Below are positions 52,565 to 61,200 of a stretch of DNA of 64,000 nt, in pieces. The translations under genes were made by a program, and so were the position numbers. The notes beneath the pieces were generated by a model. The model was not told where the DNA came from, ran no database searches, and was given only the letters and a program-made list of their open reading frames with translations. Numbering within the stretch: position 1 is the stretch's first letter; the number at the start of each line of letters is the position of its first letter. The stretch comes from Dysgonomonas mossii DSM 22836 (GTDB lineage Bacteria > Bacteroidota > Bacteroidia > Bacteroidales > Dysgonomonadaceae): NCBI RefSeq assembly GCF_000213575.1, contig NZ_GL892010.1, positions 84,624-148,623 on the forward strand, written 5' to 3'.

Positions 52565-53533
52565 ATGATTATAAAACAACGAACATTAAAAAACAGCTTT
52601 ACCCTAATGGGGAAAGGATTACATTCAGGGCTTAATGTGAAAATAAAATTTAATCCTGCTCCGGAAGATCATGGTTATAAGATCAGACGTATCGATTTAC
52701 CGGGAGGTCCCATTCTCGATGCTGTTGCCGAAAATGTAGTCTCCACGGAAAGAAGTACTGTAATAGGCTCCGCAACAATACAAATTGGAACAGTAGAACA
52801 CGCATTGGCAGCCTTATATGCCTGCGAAATAGACAACTGTCTGATCGATGTGGACGCACCTGAATTTCCGATAATGGATGGCAGTTCAATTTCTTTTGTA
52901 CAAAAAATATTAGAAACAGGAATTACTATTCAAAATGCAAGAAGGATATATATTAGTTTCCCTCGAAAAAGAATAAAGGTAAGAGATGAAGTTACAGGAG
53001 CCTCACTGATCTTGAGGCCCAGTGACTCGTTCAGTATTAAAAGCAGTATTTCTTTTGACTCGGTATTATTAAAACAGCAAGAAGCATATCTGCCGGGATT
53101 ATCTTCATTCATAAAAGATTTTGCTTCTGCCAGAACCTTCGTTTTTGTCAGAGAAATAGAATCTTTGATAGATAAGAACCTCATAAAAGGAGGGGATATG
53201 GATAATGCCATTATTATTTATGATCAGATTATGGAACAAAAGAAACTAGATAAACTTTGTGATATGTTATGTGTAAAGAAAAGGCATGCAAATCATCTCG
53301 GATATGTGATGAATACTTCACTGAGAACTCCGGATGAGCCTGCCAGGCATAAATTATTAGATATAATAGGGGACATTGCACTAGTCGGTTATTTTATAAA
53401 AGGAGAAATAGTAGCAAACCGCCCAGGACATACTATCAATAATATTTTTGCAAGAGAAATCCGGAAGAATATAAATATAAGGCAAAAAGCTGAAATGCTG
53501 AATATCTCAGGTTTTTATTGGAGTCAACCATAA
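52565..53533 (+). CDS. lpxC: Stand-alone LpxC (UDP-3-O-acyl-GlcNAc deacetylase)
   Basis: 322 residues. The catalytic residues match E. coli LpxC: Glu78-His79 (GTVEHALAAL), His262 and Asp266 (RHKLLDIIGD) for zinc, and His289 (GHTINN). The enzyme removes acetate from UDP-3-O-acyl-GlcNAc, the committed step of lipid A synthesis, in the cytoplasm. In Bacteroidetes the housekeeping LpxC is usually fused to FabZ, giving about 460 residues; this one ends without FabZ, so it is probably an extra copy with a special role. Co-transcription with KAS III, the kinase-like gene and the patatin supports a lipid A variant or an alternative acyl-sugar. Confidence 0.9.
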   Translation: MIIKQRTLKNSFTLMGKGLHSGLNVKIKFNPAPEDHGYKIRRIDLPGGPILDAVAENVVSTERSTVIGSATIQIGTVEHALAALYACEIDNCLIDVDAPEFPIMDGSSISFVQKILETGITIQNARRIYISFPRKRIKVRDEVTGASLILRPSDSFSIKSSISFDSVLLKQQEAYLPGLSSFIKDFASARTFVFVREIESLIDKNLIKGGDMDNAIIIYDQIMEQKKLDKLCDMLCVKKRHANHLGYVMNTSLRTPDEPARHKLLDIIGDIALVGYFIKGEIVANRPGHTINNIFAREIRKNINIRQKAEMLNISGFYWSQP

Positions 53534-53544
53534 AACAAGAAATA

Positions 53545-53736
53545 ATGAAAAGGTTACAGGCTTTAATAATTCAAAATAAGGCAACTTTACTCGCCATGCT
53601 TATAGGTTTGATATTGGGATACTTACATTGGTATTTCTGGGGCTGCTATTGGGGAACCTATCCCATGTCAGCAGAAATGTGGACCAACTGTTGTGCAGGA
53701 TCTCTATCAGGTGGATTTGTCGCAAGTCTATTATAA
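53545..53736 (+). CDS. DUF6132-like small membrane protein
   Basis: 63 residues from the ATG giving MKRLQALIIQ; an earlier in-frame start at 53518 overlaps LpxC. Two hydrophobic helices (about 12-33 and 48-62) surround WYFWGCYWGTYPMSAEMWT, which matches the G.LHWYF.GC..GTCP pattern of DUF6132 proteins of Bacteroidetes. In relatives the last Cys of that pattern is usually present; here it is replaced by Tyr. The function is unknown. The stop codon overlaps the next start (TAATG), so translation is coupled to the second patatin. Confidence 0.78.
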   Translation: MKRLQALIIQNKATLLAMLIGLILGYLHWYFWGCYWGTYPMSAEMWTNCCAGSLSGGFVASLL

Positions 53737-54497
53737 TGCTAAAAGATATGGAAAAGAAATATGATTTAGGCCTGGCTTTAAGTGGGGGTGGAGCGAAAGG
53801 TTTTGCCCATTTAGGGGTTATTCAGGCTCTAATTGAAAAGGGAGGTAATCCGGATATTATTTCAGGAACCAGTGCCGGAGCATTAGTGGGGGTATTTATC
53901 GCTGACGGTTATACCCCGGAAGAAGTTATGAAGATCTTTACATCTAAAAAGAAAAGAGAATTCGTTGATTTTACAATACCCTATAGCGGTATATCAAAAA
54001 TGACACATCTCTCCAATTTATTAAAGAAATATATAAGAGCTAAATCCTTTGAAGATTTAAGGATTCCTCTGCATGTTGTTACAACGGATTTTGATAATGG
54101 AGAAATAGCCAGCTTCTCGAGAGGGAAACTTATAGAACCAGTAATAGCATCATGCTCTGTCCCAATTATCTTCACCCCGGTTGTGATAGACGGTATCCAT
54201 TATGTTGATGGAGGATTACTAAAGAATTTACCGACAACAGTGATAAGGCCATATTGCAAGCAATTAGTTGCAGTTAATTTAAATACAATCTACAAAAAAG
54301 AGTTTTCTAACTCGTTCAAGGGAGTAGCCGAAAGATCACTTCAATACTTAGTGAATTCTAATATAGAAATAGATAAAATATCTTGTGATATATTAATTGA
54401 ACCAACATTAAAAGAGTATACTATGTTTGATTTAGAACATGCTGAAAAGATATTTTGTATAGGATATGACTCTGTTATGGAATACTATCGGAGTTAA
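53736..54497 (+). CDS. Patatin-like phospholipase (second copy)
   Basis: 253 residues from the ATG at the TAATG overlap with the DUF6132 gene; a longer frame to 53628 lies inside that gene and is unlikely. Motifs: GGGAKG (oxyanion loop), GTSAG with nucleophile Ser46, and Asp158 in DGG. The protein is shorter than the first patatin (321 aa) and closer to the RssA/NTE-like bacterial type (LALSGGGAKGFAHLGVIQAL). It should hydrolyse acyl esters at the cytoplasmic side of the membrane. It is the last gene of the lipid series; 59 bp later the mobile element begins. Confidence 0.9.
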   Translation: MLKDMEKKYDLGLALSGGGAKGFAHLGVIQALIEKGGNPDIISGTSAGALVGVFIADGYTPEEVMKIFTSKKKREFVDFTIPYSGISKMTHLSNLLKKYIRAKSFEDLRIPLHVVTTDFDNGEIASFSRGKLIEPVIASCSVPIIFTPVVIDGIHYVDGGLLKNLPTTVIRPYCKQLVAVNLNTIYKKEFSNSFKGVAERSLQYLVNSNIEIDKISCDILIEPTLKEYTMFDLEHAEKIFCIGYDSVMEYYRS

Positions 54498-54556
54498 CAA
54501 TATTTACATTCTTTATTTTCAAAGGTTTTGCGAATATTATACTCTTCAAAAAACAT

Positions 54557-55423
54557 ATGAGTAAAACTAGTACTATGAAGCAATTTATTAAAGATATAAA
54601 AGAAAGCATTAACAAAGAGATTCTACTAATCGAATCTGAAGAAAATAATATCTTTCAGAAATCAATTAGTATTATTTCCTTATTGGAATCTACATTTGAT
54701 AAATTAAAAGAGTTTGTCTCAAATTATAAATTCGATGATCAACAAGATGAAATTACTTTTTTCAAGGAAACTAAGCCTCAATTATTTAGTATCCTGATAT
54801 ATTATCGAAAAGTATATAACTTAGAAATGAGAATGCCTACGGGAAGTAATTTAGATAAGAAGAACTATTTAGAAGGAATATTAGCTAGAATTAAGTATTT
54901 CTTTGATAATAATGCTGATTTTTATCAATACTACCGTTCCGGAAGTACCCATCTTGATAAATACTATTTTTTGAGAGGAAAACCAGATATTCAGCTAATT
55001 TTGGATTGTTTCTATTTTGAAAGAGATACAAAATTTTCAACAAGTTTCGATTTCAAAGTTGCAAAAATGATTGCTAATGAAAGATTAACAGTTTATATAA
55101 ACAATAAGCTATTGAATATAAGTAATCTACAGCAAAGTATCCCTGAAGGTCTAAGTTTACCTAAGACAAAACTAACCTGGACCGCAAAAAAAGCTGAGCT
55201 TGTTGAACAGATTTATGCTTGGGATAGTGCAGGATGTTTTAACAATGGAAATACAAATATTAAAGAGCTAGCGGAATACATTGAAACTGTTTTTAATATC
55301 AACTTAGGAGACTTCTATCATACATTTCTTGAAATACGAGAGCGCAAAGGCAGCCGAACTTTATTTTTAGATAAATTGATCAAGCTTCTCGAAGAAAGAA
55401 TGAACGAATTGGACAATAAATGA
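54557..55423 (+). CDS. rteC: RteC family protein (CTnDOT-type mobile element)
   Basis: 288 residues, mainly helical, matching RteC of CTnDOT elements (for example the QLFSILIYYRKVYNLEMRMP block near 75-95, and YYFLRGKPDIQ...DCFYFERDTKFSTSFDFKVAKMIANERL in part). In CTnDOT, RteC activates the excision operon after tetracycline induction by the RteA/RteB system. RteA, RteB and tetQ are not present nearby, so this element is controlled in another way. It marks the left part of an integrated element reaching to the right edge of the window. Confidence 0.85.
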   Translation: MSKTSTMKQFIKDIKESINKEILLIESEENNIFQKSISIISLLESTFDKLKEFVSNYKFDDQQDEITFFKETKPQLFSILIYYRKVYNLEMRMPTGSNLDKKNYLEGILARIKYFFDNNADFYQYYRSGSTHLDKYYFLRGKPDIQLILDCFYFERDTKFSTSFDFKVAKMIANERLTVYINNKLLNISNLQQSIPEGLSLPKTKLTWTAKKAELVEQIYAWDSAGCFNNGNTNIKELAEYIETVFNINLGDFYHTFLEIRERKGSRTLFLDKLIKLLEERMNELDNK

Positions 55424-55515
55424 ATCGAAATAATAACTTATATTTGTATGAATAAAAAGAAAAGCAGGAGTATTCTGAATACTTCTTGACATATATAACA
55501 TAACGTTCGCTGTAA

Positions 55516-55670
55516 CGTCTCTACATAGGAAACTGGCACTTTTCAAAATTAAGCGAGACCAACAGATGCAATGTTCATGCTATGCAGTTGTATAGCGTGG
55601 ATTCGCCTGTTTCGCTTGTGGGTATGCCAGTACCTCTATGTAGAAGCTTGTGAGATCCACGCTTTTTTTT
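55516..55670 (+). ncRNA. Structured RNA candidate with pseudoknot-like pairing and T8 terminator
   Basis: CTACATAG (55521-55528) pairs with CTATGTAG (55636-55643), and ACTGGCA (55532-55538) with TGCCAGT (55625-55631). Inside, AAGCGA (55551-55556) pairs with TCGCTT (55612-55617), and a 7-bp hairpin forms at 55579-55596. GCGTGGAT (55595-55602) can pair with ATCCACGC (55655-55662) just before eight T's, which crosses the outer helix: either a pseudoknot or a switch between antiterminator and terminator. It ends 29 bp before the DHFR-family gene. Alternatives are a small RNA of the element, or a leader/attenuator of that gene. Confidence 0.55.
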
Positions 55671-55699
55671 GTATATTATATACCTAAAACATACTGAAT

Positions 55700-56239
55700 A
55701 TGAGAAAAATAAAATTATATATTGCCACATCTATTGATGGATATATTGCTGATATAGGCGGCGGACTAGACTGGCTTTCAGCATATCCAATTACACCTGA
55801 ATTAAACTATGGGTATGATGAATTCTTCAATTCTGTTGATACTGTGATTATGGGTGGTAGAACTTATCGGGATATTCTAAATATGGATGTAATCTATCCA
55901 TATAAGGACAAGATATCCTATATAATTACCCGAAATAAGATGAATAATCCGAAAGAGGATATTCATTTCGTTTCTGAGAATATAATAGAAGCTTTATCAG
56001 AGATCAAAAAACAAGAAGGTAAAGACATCTGGATCGTAGGTGGAGGTGAAATTATTTCCATGCTTCTTGACAATGATTTAATAGATGAAATGATAATTAC
56101 AATCATACCTATGATGCTTGGATCAGGAATTCCTTTATTTCCCAATATAGCTAAGGAATTGACTTGGAAGTTAGACAACACCCATTCATACAGTAATAAT
56201 GTATTACAGGTTGAATATCATCGAGATATTGAGCTTTAA
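55700..56239 (+). CDS. Dihydrofolate reductase family protein (RibD C-terminal type)
   Basis: 179 residues. The motifs ATSIDGYIA, VDTVIMGGRTYRDIL and DIWIVGGGEIISMLLDNDLIDEMIITIIPMMLGSG define the DHFR-like fold of the YyaP/RibD-C group. Members reduce pteridine or pyrimidine substrates with NADPH; they are often cargo in mobile elements and may not give trimethoprim resistance. It is commonly found beside RteC genes. The start follows the RNA element by 29 bp, so it may be controlled by it. Confidence 0.86.
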   Translation: MRKIKLYIATSIDGYIADIGGGLDWLSAYPITPELNYGYDEFFNSVDTVIMGGRTYRDILNMDVIYPYKDKISYIITRNKMNNPKEDIHFVSENIIEALSEIKKQEGKDIWIVGGGEIISMLLDNDLIDEMIITIIPMMLGSGIPLFPNIAKELTWKLDNTHSYSNNVLQVEYHRDIEL

Positions 56240-56264
56240 ATACTATAAAAATAAAATTCCAATT

Positions 56265-56300
56265 ACCCAAGTTTATCCCAAGCTTGGGTATTTATTTTTT
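56265..56300 (+). terminator. Terminator after the DHFR-family gene
   Basis: Stem ACCCAAG (56265-56271) / CTTGGGT (56283-56289), followed by a T-rich run. The inner CCCAAGCTTGGG is itself a 12-bp palindrome, nearly repeated at 56459-56469. Confidence 0.7.
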
Positions 56301-56456
56301 CATACTTTTCTACATGAAACAGTCCTGAAAATAGCCATCAACAATATAAAATACTTCACTGAAACCTTATACCACAGATTCTCTTTCAAATAAATTAAAA
56401 TAATTAAATGAAGGACCTTATCTATTAGTAAACTAGGCACTTATCTGAAAATAGTT

Positions 56457-56510
56457 ATCCCAACTTGGGCTTTTAAAACTTCTAAATATCAGACCTTTGT
56501 TTCAAACAAA
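56457..56510 (+). promoter_or_regulatory. Promoter/operator region of the HTH pair
   Basis: TATCCCAACTTGGG (56457-56469) repeats the palindrome seen at the terminator; GACCTTTG (56492-56499) is near the -7 consensus; and the perfect inverted repeat TTTGTTT-C-AAACAAA (56496-56510) ends 6 bp before the ATG, so a repressor there would block transcription. Autoregulation by one of the HTH proteins is likely. Confidence 0.5.
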
Positions 56511-56516
56511 TATGAT

Positions 56517-56879
56517 ATGGAAGTTATAACAATAGATTCAGAAGCATTTAAAGAATTAATCAGAAAGATTGATTCGATTACCGACTACATCCGAAATAAT
56601 GATACGTCCAGTACATCTAAAGAATTGGACGAAGTATGGGTCGATAGTTATGAAGTATGTACCTTTCTACGGATAAGCGAACGGACTCTGCAACGCCTTC
56701 GCTCCAATCAACTTATCTCATATTCGATTCTGTCAGGAAAAACCTATTATACTATAGGAGAAATAAAGCGTATTCTACAGGAACACTTGGTTAAAACCGG
56801 TGAAGAAGCACTTTCTGATCTGATAAATAGCCATCAACAGTATATTGAACGCAGGAAAAGAAACAAACCTAAAAAGTAA
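56517..56879 (+). CDS. Excisionase-like helix-turn-helix protein (first of pair)
   Basis: 120 residues. The MerR/excisionase-type domain (about 40-90) reads VWVDSYEVCTFLRISERTLQRLRSNQLISYSILSGKTYYTIGEIKRIL, the usual form of the helix-turn-helix proteins in Bacteroidetes conjugative transposons (Xis2c/Xis2d-like). It should bind near the att sites or regulate the excision operon. Together with the next protein it forms a pair common in CTnDOT-type elements, five base pairs apart. Confidence 0.85.
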   Translation: MEVITIDSEAFKELIRKIDSITDYIRNNDTSSTSKELDEVWVDSYEVCTFLRISERTLQRLRSNQLISYSILSGKTYYTIGEIKRILQEHLVKTGEEALSDLINSHQQYIERRKRNKPKK

Positions 56880-56883
56880 GGTT

Positions 56884-57216
56884 ATGATGATAGACGATGA
56901 AATATTCGAATCCAATATAAAGGGACTGGTCAGGCTTCTCAAACGCATAGATGAAAAAGTTGATAAGCTCCTGGTTTCTGAGAACAGTGGTGTATTGGGA
57001 GAGCGTTTACTTGATAATCAGGATTTATGCCTTTTCCTTAAAATCACCCCACGTACCTTACAACGTTATCGCAATTTAGGATTACTCCCTTTCAAAACAA
57101 TCTGTAAGCGGAACTATTATAGGGAATCGGATGTCAAAATCTTTGTAGATCAATACTTCGGAGGCAAAGATAAACTTACAGATAAGGATAAATGGCAAAA
57201 GAAAAAAATATTGTAA
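56884..57216 (+). CDS. Excisionase-like helix-turn-helix protein (second of pair)
   Basis: 110 residues from ATG MMIDDEIFESNIKGL; an in-frame earlier ATG overlaps the first HTH gene and is unlikely. The domain NQDLCLFLKITPRTLQRYRNLGLLPFKTICKRNYYRESDVKIFV is the same excisionase-type HTH as in the partner. The N-terminal helix (KGLVRLLKRIDEKVDKLL) may mediate dimerisation. It probably acts with the first protein in excision or in control of transfer genes. Confidence 0.85.
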   Translation: MMIDDEIFESNIKGLVRLLKRIDEKVDKLLVSENSGVLGERLLDNQDLCLFLKITPRTLQRYRNLGLLPFKTICKRNYYRESDVKIFVDQYFGGKDKLTDKDKWQKKKIL

Positions 57217-57246
57217 GAGCGAGTAGCAATGTTGTATTTCATAACT

Positions 57247-57289
57247 AAAAAAACCTCTCTATCATGAGGATATCGAGGGTTCTTTTTTA
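57247..57289. terminator. Bidirectional terminator between convergent genes
   Basis: An imperfect stem AACCTCTcTATC / GATATcGAGGGTT with flanking A's on the left and T's on the right. It separates the HTH pair (plus) from the unknown cargo gene (minus). Confidence 0.65.
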
Positions 57290-57297
57290 ATATACTT

Positions 57298-58182
57298 TTA
57301 TGGTATTCTAGTCTCTAAACGAGCTAATAGATATCTTGCAAATACACTAACTGTGTGATATCTAAATGTAGAATCTTCTTCATCTGAGATACCTGGATGA
57401 GAACCTGTAGGGTGTAATCTTTTCCACAAACCAGCAACATACGATTTGTCTAATGGATTTGTCGATATTGAGACTTCATTTAAAGTTCTTAATAAAAAAG
57501 GCGGATTTAAATTGCTTAGTTCATTTTGTGCACTACCAAAATCAGTGCAAGTTGATGTTGAGTTTAAATTATGTGCGATCTCAATCAATAAAGATTCAAT
57601 AAAGGTTCTAAATTGTCCATTAGCTGCAGCCCAATTCGAACTTGAATGATTACTTATTGCTTGTACAAGATGAGCTTTTGATGTTGAAAAATTAAAATGG
57701 TCTAATAATCGGATCAATTCATTTTCTGTATTTGTTACTAATAATTCTTCGGGTAATAAGGATACGACTATTCCATTGTTAATTTTAAAGCCATCTCTTT
57801 TCAAATTCATACTTAAGCTTGTATACGCTTCATTAAATAATTCATCCATGTTTTCATTATCGCTATCCTCTTCTACTAAATCGGTTAAAGAGAATGGGTC
57901 ATATCTTAGAGATGAACTTGTCGTAGAATCCCTTTCTGATTCAAATTTATCAAAAACGTATTTTATAGCATCCTTTTGCAAATCTCCACTATATGGACCC
58001 GTTATTTGATTATCATTTAAAGCTATAAGTATTTGATTCGCTTTCATACTCTTAGATAGGTTTAATCCATTATGTTGAGATTGCAAAGGAATATCCATTG
58101 TAATAGCAAACCGCTCTAATTCAGCAGTAGTCCATGTTTCAACTATACGTATAGTTTCTAAATTTGTAGTTTTCGACAGCAT
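57298..58182 (-). CDS. Unknown cargo protein of the mobile element (294 aa)
   Basis: 294 residues, soluble, with no signal or membrane segment. The N-terminal part (about 15-55: TWTTAELERFAITMDIPL...SKSMKANQILIAL) looks like a small helical DNA- or protein-binding domain, perhaps SAP-like. A Ser/Asp/Glu-rich linker (about 80-115) follows. The C-terminal domain (about 190-294) has FRTFIESLLIEIA, WKRLHPTGSHPGISDEEDSTFRYHTVSVFARYLL: a helical domain with an R-x6-H pattern that could be HEPN-like. I do not recognise a named family. The isolated position in an element, with its own promoter, fits a cargo or defence gene. Confidence 0.65.
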   Translation of the reverse strand: MLSKTTNLETIRIVETWTTAELERFAITMDIPLQSQHNGLNLSKSMKANQILIALNDNQITGPYSGDLQKDAIKYVFDKFESERDSTTSSSLRYDPFSLTDLVEEDSDNENMDELFNEAYTSLSMNLKRDGFKINNGIVVSLLPEELLVTNTENELIRLLDHFNFSTSKAHLVQAISNHSSSNWAAANGQFRTFIESLLIEIAHNLNSTSTCTDFGSAQNELSNLNPPFLLRTLNEVSISTNPLDKSYVAGLWKRLHPTGSHPGISDEEDSTFRYHTVSVFARYLLARLETRIP

Positions 58183-58216
58183 AAAATAAGATTTTTAATT
58201 TACCGACACTAATATA

Positions 58217-58224
58217 CAAAATTA
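58217..58224 (-). promoter_or_regulatory. -7 box (TAATTTTG) of the cargo gene
   Basis: On the minus strand TAATTTTG matches TAnnTTTG and lies 34 bp before the ATG at 58182. A TTTG is found 23 nt upstream instead of 19. It sits in a short inverted repeat, CTAAT...ATTAG. Confidence 0.5.
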
Positions 58225-58277
58225 GTATAAGAGAATAGTTTATTAACCAAAATATACGATCGTATAATTAATTATTT

Positions 58278-61200
58278 CTATATTTTAATTCCTCTAGAAA
58301 TTTGTTCTTCTTTCTTATTAGTATCAGAACCTACTTTTCCGATCAATATACGATCCCTGTTTGCATCAATAATCTCCTTAATACTCATTGGTTTCCCTGA
58401 GCGAACATTATTTACAGAATCAACAGACTGTACAGGAGTAACTTTTTGAACTTCTTTCGGTTCATCTTTGGTTGTCAGAGTAAGCTGAATTTGTCGATCC
58501 AAAGCGACCAATTCTGTTTTCAATTCTTTTAATAGAGGTTCTTTTTTGAAAGAAGAATCAATAACTTCTTTTAGTATGGGTAGATCTTTAGATAGTTTTT
58601 CATTATCGGTGTGGTATTTCTCAATCAATTTAGGAATACGCTCCAAAGCATTCAGAAAATTCATAGCGGCTAGTTTCGGATCAGTAGCGATATGTCCGTT
58701 ATTGTAGTTGTACTTTATTCCACCCTCCCCTTCTATAAAAAATCGGTTATCTTTAAAGATCGAACCTTCTTTTTGACTGTCCTCTGTCTTTACAAGAAGT
58801 TTAAAATCATAGAGTGTACCTATGGTGAAATACTCGTTATTGGTGCGGGCATTATCCGATAAGTGATTTAACTTTTCTCCGATAATTTTCAGATCAGATG
58901 AATTTATCCCTTCCAATTTTACAGGATTCAGTTTATTCCCCTCATTATCTGTCTGAGCACGATTACTGAATGCATCCCAGTCTTTTGTCATGCGGTTTAT
59001 CATTTGGGTATTTCCTTCGATGGTTCGGGTACTATCCTCATATTTGAAAGTCGCTGAAGATTTACTCTTGACAAATGCTTTCTTCTCACTTTCCAAAGCA
59101 TTGATCTTTTTCTCCAGCTTGGCTTTCTCCAATAAATCGGTATTACCTGAAAGAATAGCCACATACTCCGAGAAATTCATGCCTGCACTTTCATCCATGC
59201 TGCCCTCATCAATAGTACGACTGCCCAGACTATTATTCTTTAGCTGATTGATAAATGTCTGTTTATTCTGTAACAGATTGAACTTATAGGAATCAAGGCT
59301 TTTCTCAACTGCATAGATAACCACATCGACTTTGTTATCTGCATATAGTTTAGCGATTTCATTTCCTTTACGAATAGCACGCCCGTCCCGTTGTTGCAAG
59401 TCAGATGGTCGCCACGGTGTATCCAAATGATGGATAGCTACAGCTCTTTGCTGAGCGTTTACTCCTGTTCCCAACATCGAAGTAGAACCAAACAATACTC
59501 GGATACGCCCTTCATTCATTCCTTCAATCAATGTTTTACGGGCATTATCTGTTTTAGCTTCCTGAATAAAGCGTATCTCATGTCCGGGAATACCATGATC
59601 CTCTACCAGCTTTCGCTTAATCTCTGAATACGGATTCCATTCATTGGGTTTATATGTGCCTAAATCAGAGAATACAAATTGTGTTCCTTTATTGGATTCA
59701 TATTTATTGTAATACTCTGCTATTTTAGCTGCACAATGAGATGCTTTGTTATCGACATGGTCACCATATGCCTGATTAATCATACGCATATCCAATGACA
59801 TCTTACGGGCATAGTCGGTCGCAATCAGCATCTTTGCTTTATCTTCTTTTTCAGTCAGTGGAACTCGGCCTAGTAATGTCGCATCTCCTGTTTTAGCAAA
59901 TTCCATTAGTTTTTGAATAAATATTTCCTGCTGCGGTGTTGGTGGGATATTGTACAGTATCTCATTCTTTTCGGGACGGTCTATGCCAATATCTTTTGCT
60001 GTCCGAAAATCAGTAATCTCTGCATAAAAGTTCGCCAGTTCAGGGACTTTAATAAAATAACGGAAACGTTCTTTCTGTACGATCTGGTTGGTAACAGAAA
60101 ATTCATAATCGGTTGTTTTTTTGGCATAGATTGCTGCCCATGCATCAAAAGAATTGATACCCTGATTTTCCAATTCTTTCGGACGAAGATATTTGAATAA
60201 CAGATATAATTCTGTCAGGGAGTTGGATATGGTCGTCCCCGAAAGGAATGTAGCTCCTAAGTCTTTACCTGTACGCTCCTGTATCGTACGAACGGCAAAG
60301 AGCATATTCAAGGCTCGTTGGCTTCCCTCAGGATTACCTAAGCCTGCAACACGATCATGTCGAGTGGTAAAAGTCAGGTTCTTAAATTGATGAGATTCGT
60401 CTACAAACAAATGGTCGATTCCCATCATTTTGAAATCTACCACATCATCCGTGCGGTTCTTTATCGTATCGGCAAGCACACTCAGCTTTACCTCCAGATT
60501 CTGTTTTCTTATTTCCAATCCCCGTAACATGCGTTTGGAAGCGGATTTACCTTCAATCTGTTCGATAACACGAAGATTCTCTTCGACCGAATCCAGTTCT
60601 GTTTGGAATATCTGTTGCTGCATTTCAGGAGATTGGGGTAGCTTTCCAAATTGATCGTGCGTCAGGATAACGGCATCCCAGTTGTTGTTCTTTATATCAT
60701 TGAAGATCTTTACCCGTTTACTTGGTGTAAAGTCTTCCTTTCCCGGATAGAGAATCTTTGCATTTGGATATGCTGTTCTAAAGGTATGAGCTATTTCGTG
60801 TACATTGGCTTTTAGCCCTAATATCATCGGTTTGTTAGCTAACCCTAATCGTTTCATTTCATAGGCTGCAATACACATAATAAGTGTCTTTCCTCCACCT
60901 ACTTCGTGATCAGCTATGCCTCCGCCTATGAGTTTTTGCATCCATATACAGTCCTTCTGACTCGGATATAAATCGACAATACCTAAAGCTTTCAGGTCAA
61001 GATCAGGGAATGTCTGGTGTGAACCATCGTATTCAGGACGGACATAACAGTTGAATTTTTTATTATATAGATCTGCTAACTTATTTTGAAATTCGGGAGA
61101 CTGGTTGTTGAGCCAGTCGGTAAAACCGTTTCGTATCTCGTCTATTTTGGAATTTGCTAATTGGATTGCTTCTGGGTCTGCGACTTTTATACTTTTGCGT

